This document shows, piece after piece, positions 17,483-24,995 of a DNA stretch of 64,000 bases. The stretch lies in the NCBI RefSeq assembly GCF_900112355.1, contig NZ_FOLM01000003.1:254274-318273 (forward strand), in the 5' to 3' direction. Positions within the stretch are counted from its first letter, which is position 1. Each line of letters starts with the position of its first letter. The notes beneath the pieces were generated by a model, which did no database searches, was not told where the DNA came from, and saw nothing but the letters and a program-made list of their open reading frames with translations. The position numbers and the translations under genes were made by a program. This DNA is from Streptomyces aidingensis (GTDB lineage: Bacteria > Actinomycetota > Actinomycetes > Streptomycetales > Streptomycetaceae).

Positions 17483-18703
17483 TCAGCCCGCGGAGCGGTA
17501 CTCCTCCAGCAGCCGGCGGCCGATGATCATCTTCTGGATCTCGGCCGTGCCCTCGCCGATGAGCAGCATGGGCGCCTCGCGGTAGAGCCGCTCGATCTCG
17601 TACTCCTTGGAGTAGCCGTAGCCGCCGTGGATCCGGAAGGCGCTCTCCACGACCTCCTTGCAGTACTCGGAGGCGAGATATTTGGCCATGCCGGCCTCCA
17701 GGTCGTTGCGCTGCCCGGAGTCCTTCTTCCGGGCGGCGCCGACCATCAGCGCGTGCGCGGCCTCCACCTGGACCGCCATCTCGGCCAGCCGGAACTGGAC
17801 GGCCTGGTGCTGGGCGATCGGCTTGCCGAAGGTGTGGCGCTGCTGGGCGTAGTCCACGGCCAGCTCGAAGGCGCGCTGCGCCACACCGCAGCCGCGGGCC
17901 GCGACATTGACCCGGCCGACCTCGACGCCGTCCATCATCTGGTAGAAGCCGCGGCCCCGGCCGTGTTCCGGGCCGCCGAGCACCCGGTCGGCGGGGATGC
18001 GCAGGCCGTCCATGATCAGCTCGGTGGTGTCGACGCCCTTGTAGCCCATCTTGTCGATCTTGCCGGGGATGGTCAGACCGGGCCGGACCTCGCCGAAGCC
18101 GGGCTCCTTCTCCACCAGGAAGGTGGTCATCGACTTGTGCGGCGCGGCGGACTCGGGGTGGCCCTCGTCGGTGCGGCAGAGCACCGCGACCAGATTGGCC
18201 GAGCCGCCGTTGGTCAGCCACATCTTCTGGCCGGTGAGCAGGAAGTCGCCGGTCGCCGGGTCGAGCACCCCCTTGGAGGTGATGGCGGAGACGTCCGAGC
18301 CCAGCGCGGGCTCGGACATGGAGAAGGCGCCGCGGATCTCCCCGGTGGCCATCCTGGGCAGAAAGTGGTTCTTCTGCTCCTCGGTGCCGTGCTGCCGCAG
18401 CAGGTAGGCGACGATGAAGTGGGTGTTGATGATGCCGGAGACCGACATCCAGCCGCGGGCTATCTCCTCCACGCACAGCGCGTAGGTGAGCAGCGACTCG
18501 CCCAGCCCGCCGTACTCCTCGGGGATCATCAGGCCGAAGACGCCCAGCTCCTTCAGGCCCGCCACGATGTCGCCGGGGTATTCGTCCCGGTGCTCCAGCT
18601 CGGTGGCGACCGGAATGATCTCCTTGTCGACAAAGGACCGGACGGTGGCCAGGATCTCCCGCTGGATCCCGGTCAGGCCCTCGGTCTGTGCCAGACGCCC
18701 CAT
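17483..18703 (-). CDS. mcd: Acyl-CoA dehydrogenase, probable (2S)-methylsuccinyl-CoA dehydrogenase
   Basis: 406 aa FAD enzyme with the usual acyl-CoA dehydrogenase layout: N-terminal helices, middle beta domain (AFSMSEPALGSDVSAI, MWLTNGG) and a C-terminal helical domain with RIHGGYGYSKEYEIERLYREA. The catalytic Glu is in LIGEGTAEIQ. On sequence alone it is an acyl-CoA dehydrogenase; the specific role, oxidising methylsuccinyl-CoA to mesaconyl-CoA, rests on position behind ccr-ecm-mcl-mch, an order I know from streptomycetes. One base separates it from mch. Confidence 0.9.
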   Translation of the reverse strand: MGRLAQTEGLTGIQREILATVRSFVDKEIIPVATELEHRDEYPGDIVAGLKELGVFGLMIPEEYGGLGESLLTYALCVEEIARGWMSVSGIINTHFIVAYLLRQHGTEEQKNHFLPRMATGEIRGAFSMSEPALGSDVSAITSKGVLDPATGDFLLTGQKMWLTNGGSANLVAVLCRTDEGHPESAAPHKSMTTFLVEKEPGFGEVRPGLTIPGKIDKMGYKGVDTTELIMDGLRIPADRVLGGPEHGRGRGFYQMMDGVEVGRVNVAARGCGVAQRAFELAVDYAQQRHTFGKPIAQHQAVQFRLAEMAVQVEAAHALMVGAARKKDSGQRNDLEAGMAKYLASEYCKEVVESAFRIHGGYGYSKEYEIERLYREAPMLLIGEGTAEIQKMIIGRRLLEEYRSAG

Positions 18704-18704
18704 C

Positions 18705-19214
18705 TCACTGCGCTCCCTTCGGCGCCGGGCGGCCGGGCTGCTCGCCGCCGCGTTCCCTGAGGTACGCGGCGGTGGGCACCATCACCCGGCGGCGGAAGAC
18801 GCACACCAGGGTGGAGTCCTGCTTGTAGCCGCGGGTCTCGACGTGGACGATGCCGCGGTCCGGCTTGGACCGCGACGGCGTCTTGTCGAGCACGGTGGTC
18901 TCGCCGTAGACGGTGTCGCCGTGGAAGGTCGGGGCCACATGCCGGAGCGACTCGATCTCCAGATTGGCGATCGCCTTGCCGGAGACGTCCGGCACGGACA
19001 TGCCCAGCAGCAGGGAGTAGATGTAGTTGCCGACCACCACATTGCGGCCGAAGTCCGTGCTGGACTCCGCGTAGTGCGCGTCCAGGTGCAGCGGGTGGTG
19101 GTTCATGGTGAGCAGACAGAACAGGTGGTCGTCGTACTCGGTGACGGTCTTGCCGGGCCAGTGCCTGTACACGTCCCCGACGGTGAACTCTTCGTAGGTG
19201 CGGCCGAACTGCAT
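18705..19214 (-). CDS. mch: MaoC-family hydratase, probable mesaconyl-CoA hydratase
   Basis: 169 aa, a single hot-dog MaoC domain. It should hydrate mesaconyl-CoA to beta-methylmalyl-CoA. The hydratase region reads TMNHHPLHLDAHYAESSTDFGR, with Asp/His positions typical of the R-hydratase fold. Start ATG 19214 is preferred because GGAG lies nine bases upstream; an ATG four codons earlier (19226) has none. It is tightly packed between mcl (31 bp) and mcd (1 bp). Single-domain mesaconyl-CoA hydratases differ from the two-domain proteobacterial form, so the substrate is inferred from context. Confidence 0.85.
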   Translation of the reverse strand: MQFGRTYEEFTVGDVYRHWPGKTVTEYDDHLFCLLTMNHHPLHLDAHYAESSTDFGRNVVVGNYIYSLLLGMSVPDVSGKAIANLEIESLRHVAPTFHGDTVYGETTVLDKTPSRSKPDRGIVHVETRGYKQDSTLVCVFRRRVMVPTAAYLRERGGEQPGRPAPKGAQ

Positions 19215-19245
19215 GGCGGGCTCCATGGGTGGGAAGGCGGCGGGG

Positions 19246-20229
19246 TCAGGCGGCGGGGGGCTCGAACGTCGAGGTGCGGGCCAGGCCGGCGGCCCGGCCC
19301 TTGCCCGCGACGACCAGGGCCATCTTGCGGCTGGCCTCGTCGATCATCTCGTCGCCGAGCATCGCCGAGCCCTTCTTGCCGCCCTCCTCGGAGGTGAAGT
19401 ACGCGTAGGCGTCGAGGATCAGCTCGGCGTGGTCGTAGTCCTCCTGGGAGGGCGAGTAGACCTCGTTGGCGATGTCGATCTGGCCGGGGTGCAGCACCCA
19501 CTTGCCGTCGAAGCCCAGCGCCGCGGCCCGCCCGGCCACCGCCCGGAAGCCGTCGGTGTTGCGGATCTGGAGGTAGGGGCCGTCGATGGCCTGGAGGCCG
19601 TGCGCCCGGGCGGCCATCAGGATGCGCATCAGGATGTAGTGGTAGGCGTCGGCCGGGTAGCCGGGCGGCTGCTCGCCCACCACCAGTGACTTCATGCTGA
19701 TGGAGGCCATGAAGTCGGCGGGGCCGAAGATGATGGTCTCCAGCCGGGGCGAGGCGGCGGCGATGGCGTCCACGTTCACCAGGCCGCGGGCGTTCTCGAT
19801 CTGCGCCTCGATGCCGATCCGGCCCACCTCGAATCCCATGGTCTTCTCGATCTGGGTGAGCAGCAGGTCCAGGGCGGTGATCTGCCGGTCGTCCTGCACC
19901 TTGGGCAGCATGATGCAGTCCAGGTTCTGGCCCGCGCCCTCGACCACCGTGATCACGTCCCGGTAGGTCCAGTGGGTGGTCCAGTCGTTGACCCGCACCA
20001 CCCGGGTTCTGCCCGTCCAGTCGCCCTCGTTGAGCGCCTTGACCACGGTGTGCCGGGCGCCCTCCTTGGCCAGCGGCGCGCAGGCGTCCTCCAGGTCCAG
20101 GAAGACCTGGTCGGCGGGCAGCCCCTGGGCCTTCTCCAGGAAACGCGGATTGCTGCCCGGCACGGCCAGGCAGGAGCGGCGCGGGCGCAGCCGGTTCGGC
20201 GCGGCGGCGGGCAGGTCGGCGGCGGTCAT
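19246..20229 (-). CDS. mcl: HpcH/CitE-family L-malyl-CoA/beta-methylmalyl-CoA lyase
   Basis: 327 aa TIM-barrel lyase that cleaves beta-methylmalyl-CoA to propionyl-CoA and glyoxylate. Landmarks: RRSCLAVPGSNPRFLEKAQ, VFLDLEDACAP, VVRVND, LPKVQ, IEAQIENARGLVN (metal-binding Glu), IIFGPADFMAS (Asp) and GKWVLHPGQ. Start ATG 20229 with GGAGGA ahead. About 100 bp separate it from ecm upstream and 31 bp from mch downstream, all on the same strand. Confidence 0.92.
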   Translation of the reverse strand: MTAADLPAAAPNRLRPRRSCLAVPGSNPRFLEKAQGLPADQVFLDLEDACAPLAKEGARHTVVKALNEGDWTGRTRVVRVNDWTTHWTYRDVITVVEGAGQNLDCIMLPKVQDDRQITALDLLLTQIEKTMGFEVGRIGIEAQIENARGLVNVDAIAAASPRLETIIFGPADFMASISMKSLVVGEQPPGYPADAYHYILMRILMAARAHGLQAIDGPYLQIRNTDGFRAVAGRAAALGFDGKWVLHPGQIDIANEVYSPSQEDYDHAELILDAYAYFTSEEGGKKGSAMLGDEMIDEASRKMALVVAGKGRAAGLARTSTFEPPAA

Positions 20230-20333
20230 GCGGGTTCCTCCAGGAACGGCTGAGGGGACGGGGGAGCGGCCGGCCGACGACGCCGCCGGTCCGGCGGGGC
20301 CGGCCGGGCCGCGCGGGGCGGTGTTCTCCGCGG

Positions 20334-22394
20334 TCATGCGGGAACCTCCAGCGGGTCGAGCCGGTGCGCGGACCGGATCGCGTCGACGATACGGCCGATG
20401 ATCCCGGTGATACCGAAGTCCTTGGGGGTGAACACGGCCGCCACTCCGGCGTCCCGCAGTTCCCTGGCGTCGGCCGCCGGGATGATGCCGCCCACGACCA
20501 CCGGGATGTCGCCGGCGCCCGCGTCCCGCAGCCGGCGCAGGATCTCCGGGACCAGCTCGCCGTGCGAGCCGGAGAGGATGGACAGCCCCACGCAGTGCAC
20601 GTCCTCGTCCACGGCCGCGGACACGATCTGGCCGGGAGTGAGCCGGATGCCCTGGTAGACCACCTCCAGCCCGCAGTCCCGGGCGCGGACCGCGATCTGC
20701 TCGGCGCCGTTGCTGTGGCCGTCCAGGCCGGGCTTGCCGACCAGCAGCCGCAGCTTGCCGACGCCCAGCTCCCGGGCGGTCAGCTCCGCCTTGCGGCGCA
20801 CCGCGGCCAGCGCCGGGCCGTCCGCGGCGGCGACCGCGAGCGGCGCGCCGCCGACCCCGGTGGGCGCCCGGTACTCGCCGAACACCTCGCGCAGCGCCCA
20901 GGCCCATTCGCCGGTGGTGACCCCGGCGCGGGCGCATTCCAGGGTGGCCGGCATCAGATTGCCGGTGCCGGCCGCGGTCTGCTTCAGCGCGCCCAGCGCC
21001 CGCCGGACCCGCTGCTCGTCCCGCTCGTCCCGCCAGCGGCCGAGCGCCGCCACCACCCGGGCCTCGTTGTCCGGGTCCACGGTCATGATCGCGGTGTCCA
21101 GGTCGGCGGTGAGCGGGGAGGGCTCGGTGGCCTGGTGGCAGTTCACCCCCACGATCCGCTCCTCGCCCGCCTCGATCCGGGCCCGGCGGCGGGCGTGCGA
21201 GGCCACGAGCTGGGACTTGAGATAGCCGGATGCCACCGCCTCCAGGGCGCCGCCCATCTCCTCGATCCGGGCCATCTCGGCCAGCGCGGCGTCGGTCAGC
21301 TCGGCGGTCTTGCCCTCCACCACATGGGAGCCGGCGAACAGGTCGTCGTACTCCAGCAGATCGCTCTCCTCGGCCAGCACCTGCTGGATGCGCAGCGACC
21401 ACTGCTGGTCCCAGGGGCGGGGCAGGCCCAGGGCCTCGTTCCAGGCCGGCAGCTGCACGGCGCGGGCCCGGGCGTCCCGGGAGAGGGTGACGGCCAGCAT
21501 CTCCAGCACGATCCGCTGGACGTTGTTCTCCGGCTGGGCCTCGGTCAGCCCGAGGGAGTTGACCTGCACCCCGTAGCGGAAGCGGCGCTGCCGGGGATCG
21601 GTGATGCCGTAGCGCTTGGCGGTGAGGTGGTCCCAGATGCGGGTGAAGGCCCGCATCTTGCACATCTCCTCGACGAAGCGGACGCCCGCGTTGACGAAGA
21701 AGGAGATCCGGCCCACCACCTCGCCCATCCGCTCCGGCGCCACCTGGCCGCAGTCGCGTACCGCGTCCAGCACCGCCACGGCGGTGGCCATGGCGTAGGC
21801 GATCTCCTGGACCGGGGTGGCCCCGGCCTCCTGGAGGTGGTAGCTGCAGATGTTGATCGGGTTCCAGCGCGGCAGACGCGCCACCGTGTAGGCGATGGTG
21901 TCGGTGGTCAGCCGCAGCGAGGGCCCGGGCGGGAAGACATGGGTGCCGCGGGAGAGGTACTCCTTGACGATGTCGTTCTGGGTGGTGCCGGACAGCTTCG
22001 CCGCCTCGGCGCCCTGCTCCTCGGCGACCACCTGGTAGAGGGCCAGCAGCCACATGGCCGTGGCGTTGATGGTCATCGAGGTGTTCATCCGCTCCAGCGG
22101 GATGCCGTGGAAGAGCCTGCGCATGTCGCCGAGGTGGGCGACCGGCACCCCGACCCGGCCGACCTCGCCGCGGGCCAGCACATGGTCCGGGTCGTAGCCG
22201 GTCTGGGTGGGCAGGTCGAAGGCGACCGAGAGACCGGTCTGGCCCTTGGCCAGATTGCGCCGGTAGAGCTCGTTGGACGCCTCCGCGCTGGAGTGGCCGG
22301 CATAGGTGCGCATCAGCCAGGGCCGGTCCTTGCCGCGCGGGGCCGGCGGCTGCGGGGCCCGCGGCCGGTGGCTGTCTGGGGTCTGGGACGTCAT
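20334..22394 (-). CDS. ecm: Ethylmalonyl-CoA mutase (B12-dependent, MeaA-like)
   Basis: 686 aa. Adenosylcobalamin enzyme rearranging ethylmalonyl-CoA to methylsuccinyl-CoA. N-terminal TIM barrel with GLSVAFDLPTQTGYDPDH; C-terminal B12-binding Rossmann domain with the base-off motif DGHSNG (residues 558-563, His560 as axial ligand), then LSILSGSHGELVP and GGIIPAAD. Large and small functions are in one chain, as in MeaA-type mutases. The gene follows ccr by 22 bp. Methylmalonyl-CoA mutase relatives exist, but the neighbourhood favours Ecm. Confidence 0.93.
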   Translation of the reverse strand: MTSQTPDSHRPRAPQPPAPRGKDRPWLMRTYAGHSSAEASNELYRRNLAKGQTGLSVAFDLPTQTGYDPDHVLARGEVGRVGVPVAHLGDMRRLFHGIPLERMNTSMTINATAMWLLALYQVVAEEQGAEAAKLSGTTQNDIVKEYLSRGTHVFPPGPSLRLTTDTIAYTVARLPRWNPINICSYHLQEAGATPVQEIAYAMATAVAVLDAVRDCGQVAPERMGEVVGRISFFVNAGVRFVEEMCKMRAFTRIWDHLTAKRYGITDPRQRRFRYGVQVNSLGLTEAQPENNVQRIVLEMLAVTLSRDARARAVQLPAWNEALGLPRPWDQQWSLRIQQVLAEESDLLEYDDLFAGSHVVEGKTAELTDAALAEMARIEEMGGALEAVASGYLKSQLVASHARRRARIEAGEERIVGVNCHQATEPSPLTADLDTAIMTVDPDNEARVVAALGRWRDERDEQRVRRALGALKQTAAGTGNLMPATLECARAGVTTGEWAWALREVFGEYRAPTGVGGAPLAVAAADGPALAAVRRKAELTARELGVGKLRLLVGKPGLDGHSNGAEQIAVRARDCGLEVVYQGIRLTPGQIVSAAVDEDVHCVGLSILSGSHGELVPEILRRLRDAGAGDIPVVVGGIIPAADARELRDAGVAAVFTPKDFGITGIIGRIVDAIRSAHRLDPLEVPA

Positions 22395-22416
22395 GGATGG
22401 ACTCCGGCCGGTGTCG

Positions 22417-23754
22417 TCAGACGTTGCGGAAGCGGTTGATGGCCTCGGCGTGCCGCTCGCGCAGCTCCGGGTCGGTGACGCCCAGTCCCTCCTCGGGCGC
22501 CAGACAGAGCACGCCGACCTTGCCCTGATGCAGATTGCGGTGCACGTCGTAGGCGGCCTGCCCGGTCTCCTGAAGCGGGTAGCACTTCGACAGCGTGGGG
22601 TGGATCTTCCCCTTGGCGATCAGACGGTTGGACTCGTACGCCTCGCGGTAGTTGGCGAAGTGGGTGCCGATGATCCGCTTCAGGTTCATCCACAGGTAGC
22701 GGTTGTCGTACTGGTGCAGGTACCCGGAGGTGGAGGCGCAGGTGACGATGGTGCCGCCCTTGCGGGTGACGTAGACCGAGGCGCCGAAGGTCTCCCGTCC
22801 GGGGTGCTCGAAGACGATGTCGATGTCTTCGCCGCCGGTCAGTTCGCGGATGCGGCTGCCGAACCGCTTCCACTCCCTGGGGTCCTGGGTGTGCTCGTCC
22901 TTCCAGAAGCGGTAGCCCTCGGCATTGCGGTCGATGACCGCCTCGGCGCCCATCCGCCGGCAGATCTCCGCCTTCTCCGGGCTGGAGACCACGCAGACCG
23001 GGTTGGCGCCGCCGGCCAGCGCGTACTGGGTGGCGTAGGAGCCCAGGCCGCCGCTGGCGCCCCAGATCAGCACGTTGTCGCCCTGCTTCATGCCGGCGCC
23101 GTTGCGGGAGACCAGCTGCCGGTAGGCGGTGGAGTTGACCAGTCCAGGGCAGGCGGCCTCCTCCCAGGACAGGTGCCGGGGCTTGGGCATGAGCTGGTTG
23201 GACTTCACCAGCGCGATCTCGGCCAGGCCGCCGAAGTTGGTCTCGAAGCCCCAGATCCGCTGCTCGGGGTCGAGCATGGTGTCGTTGTGGCCGTCCGGGG
23301 ACTCCAGCTCCACCGACAGGCAGTGCGCGACGACCTGGTCGCCGGGGCGCCAGGCGTTGACCCCCGGGCCGGTGCGCAGCACCACACCGGCCAGGTCGGA
23401 GCCGATGATGTGGTACGGCAGGTCGTGGCGGGCGGCCAGCGGCGAGAGCCGTCCGTAGCGCTCCAGGAAGGAAAAGGTGGAGACGGGCTCGAAGATCGAG
23501 GTCCACACCGAGTTGTAGTTCACGGCGCTGGCCATGACCGCCACCAGCGCCTCGCCCGGGCCGAGCTCCGGCACCGGCACCTCGTCCAGGTGCAGTGCCC
23601 GGCGCGGGTCCTTCTCCCGGGTGGACAGGCCCTCGAACATGCCGGTCTCGTCCTTGTGGACGGTGATGGCGCGGTACGACTCGGGCAGGGGAAGCGCGGC
23701 GAAGTCCTCGGGCGCGGCGTCGGCCGCGAGGATCGCGTTGAGGATGTCCTTCAC
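22417..23754 (-). CDS. ccr: Crotonyl-CoA carboxylase/reductase
   Basis: 445 aa from GTG 23754 (GGAGG eight bases ahead). Key enzyme of the pathway: reductive carboxylation of crotonyl-CoA to ethylmalonyl-CoA with NADPH and CO2. MDR fold with VMASAVNYNSVWTSIFEP, NADPH loop WGASGGLGSYATQYA, and the C-terminal HRNLHQGKVGVLCLAP. It matches the streptomycete Ccr I know nearly end to end. First gene of ccr-ecm-mcl-mch-mcd, with its own promoter in the 380 bp upstream. Its product also feeds polyketide synthases as an extender unit. Confidence 0.96.
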   Translation of the reverse strand: MKDILNAILAADAAPEDFAALPLPESYRAITVHKDETGMFEGLSTREKDPRRALHLDEVPVPELGPGEALVAVMASAVNYNSVWTSIFEPVSTFSFLERYGRLSPLAARHDLPYHIIGSDLAGVVLRTGPGVNAWRPGDQVVAHCLSVELESPDGHNDTMLDPEQRIWGFETNFGGLAEIALVKSNQLMPKPRHLSWEEAACPGLVNSTAYRQLVSRNGAGMKQGDNVLIWGASGGLGSYATQYALAGGANPVCVVSSPEKAEICRRMGAEAVIDRNAEGYRFWKDEHTQDPREWKRFGSRIRELTGGEDIDIVFEHPGRETFGASVYVTRKGGTIVTCASTSGYLHQYDNRYLWMNLKRIIGTHFANYREAYESNRLIAKGKIHPTLSKCYPLQETGQAAYDVHRNLHQGKVGVLCLAPEEGLGVTDPELRERHAEAINRFRNV

Positions 23755-23970
23755 GTCTGGAGCCTCCGGGGAGTGCGCCCCGCGCCGCTCGCGCGGGCGG
23801 GGAGGGACGGCCGGGCGGCCGTCCGCGGTCGGACGACAAGTGGGGCAAGGGAACTGCTGTCTGCCGTCGGTCCGGCGGCGGGTTCTCGGCTCCGCGCGGT
23901 AGCGCTGTGCCTGGTGACGCAGGCGTCCCACGGCGCCCGCAGCATCGGGACAGCGCCGTTGGATGACCAC

Positions 23971-23999
23971 ACCGTATGGCACGGCGTGCCAGCTTTCAA
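23971..23999 (-). promoter_or_regulatory. ccr promoter with dyad in the spacer
   Basis: Minus strand: TTGAAA (23994-23999), 17-bp spacer, TACGGT (23971-23976). The spacer contains a perfect 15-bp dyad TGGCACGGCGTGCCA (23977-23991, plus-strand reading), placed where a repressor would block RNA polymerase. Confidence 0.6.
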
Positions 24000-24024
24000 G
24001 ACACTGAGTGCCAACAAATTCGCT

Positions 24025-24059
24025 CAGATGTCATCTGTGGGTTACGGATGAGCGTCATC
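24025..24059. promoter_or_regulatory. Two dyads upstream of the ccr promoter
   Basis: CAGATGTCATCTG (24025-24037) is a perfect 13-bp palindrome; GATGAGCGTCATC (24047-24059) has 5-bp arms around GCG. They share the GATG/CATC half-site and lie about 26-60 bp upstream of the -35. Possible activator or TetR sites. Confidence 0.45.
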
Positions 24060-24067
24060 TCACACGA

Positions 24068-24100
24068 CAGGGCCGCTCCCCTGTCGGGGGAGCGGCCCTG
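24068..24100 (-). terminator. Terminator of the tetR gene
   Basis: 14-bp perfect stem, CAGGGCCGCTCCCC (24068-24081) with 24087-24100, 5-nt loop, 33 bp beyond the tetR stop. Confidence 0.75.
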
Positions 24101-24133
24101 CGGTGTCCGCCGGCGCGGCGCGCGGCCGGCCGG

Positions 24134-24919
24134 TCACGGAGGGGAAGGCGCCTCCTCGCGCCGCGCCAGCGCCTGCTCGATCAGCCGCATCACCTCGGGC
24201 AGCGAGGCATCCGTGCGGGTCACCGTGACCAGCACCTCGCCCTCGGCCGGACCGGCCGGGCGCGGCGGCCGGCCGGAGATCACCGGCAGATCCCCGAAGG
24301 CCCGCCGCACCACCGCGAACGCCCGGTCCAGCGCGCCCTCCACATCGCCCTGGCCGCCGGCGCGCAGCCAGCGCCGCAGCACATGGTTGTGCGCGGTGAC
24401 CACCGCCGAGGCGGCCACCTCGGCCAGCAGCGGCTCGTCGATCTCGCCGTCCGCGCCGGGCGCCGACTCGTCGAAGTGGCCCAGCAGATACCGGGTGAAC
24501 AGCCGCTCGTAGCGGGCCACCGAGGCGATCTCCCGCTCCCGCAGCGCCGGTACCTCACGGGTGAGCTGGTAGCGCTCCACCGAGACCTTGGGGGAGGAGG
24601 CGTACATCTTCATGACCTCCTTGATCCCCCGGCAGACCGTGTCCAGCGGATTCTCGTGCGCCGGTGCGGCGTCCAGTACGGCCTTGGCGCGCTCCAGGGT
24701 GTCGTCGTGGTCCGGGAAGATCGCCTCCTCCTTGGACCGGAAGTGGCGGAAGAACGTCCTGCGGGCGACGCCGGCGGTCGCGGCGATCTCGTCCACGGTG
24801 GTGGCCGCGTACCCCTTGGTGGCGAACAGTTCCATGGCCGCCGCCGCCAACTGGCGGCGTACCTTCAGGCGCTGCGACGCGGGCTGCGAGCGTGGAGTCG
24901 ACTTGACGGGCTGGACCAT
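24134..24919 (-). CDS. TetR-family transcriptional regulator
   Basis: 261 aa. N-terminal TetR HTH: RRQLAAAAMELFATKGYAAT, then TVDEIAATAGVARRTFFRHF, followed by a helical ligand domain rich in Arg and Ala and a 30-residue C-terminal extension. It sits between the hydroxybutyryl-CoA dehydrogenase gene (77 bp upstream) and ccr (380 bp downstream), all on the minus strand. I infer that it senses an acyl-CoA and controls this pathway; the sequence itself does not show the ligand. Start ATG 24919 lacks a ribosome site and may be leaderless. Confidence 0.88.
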   Translation of the reverse strand: MVQPVKSTPRSQPASQRLKVRRQLAAAAMELFATKGYAATTVDEIAATAGVARRTFFRHFRSKEEAIFPDHDDTLERAKAVLDAAPAHENPLDTVCRGIKEVMKMYASSPKVSVERYQLTREVPALREREIASVARYERLFTRYLLGHFDESAPGADGEIDEPLLAEVAASAVVTAHNHVLRRWLRAGGQGDVEGALDRAFAVVRRAFGDLPVISGRPPRPAGPAEGEVLVTVTRTDASLPEVMRLIEQALARREEAPSPP

Positions 24920-24995
24920 GATGCGAACGTACTGTATCCGGCCGTCCTCCCGCGTGGTGTCCGTTCCCCGGGAGGACGGCGCGGACCGCGGCGGC

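Larger units (their letters stand above)
23755..24133. other. ccr promoter region
   Basis: About 380 bp without a gene. It carries the tetR terminator (24068-24100), three dyads (24047-24059, 24025-24037, 23977-23991) and a good promoter (23971-23999), leaving a leader of about 210 nt before the ccr start. The AT content is locally higher than in the neighbours. Confidence 0.6.

Noticed and set aside
19246..22053. 935-codon frame joining mcl with sequence under ecm
   Set aside because: Only the part from ATG 20229 has lyase motifs; the rest is a shadow of the mutase gene, which is in another frame.
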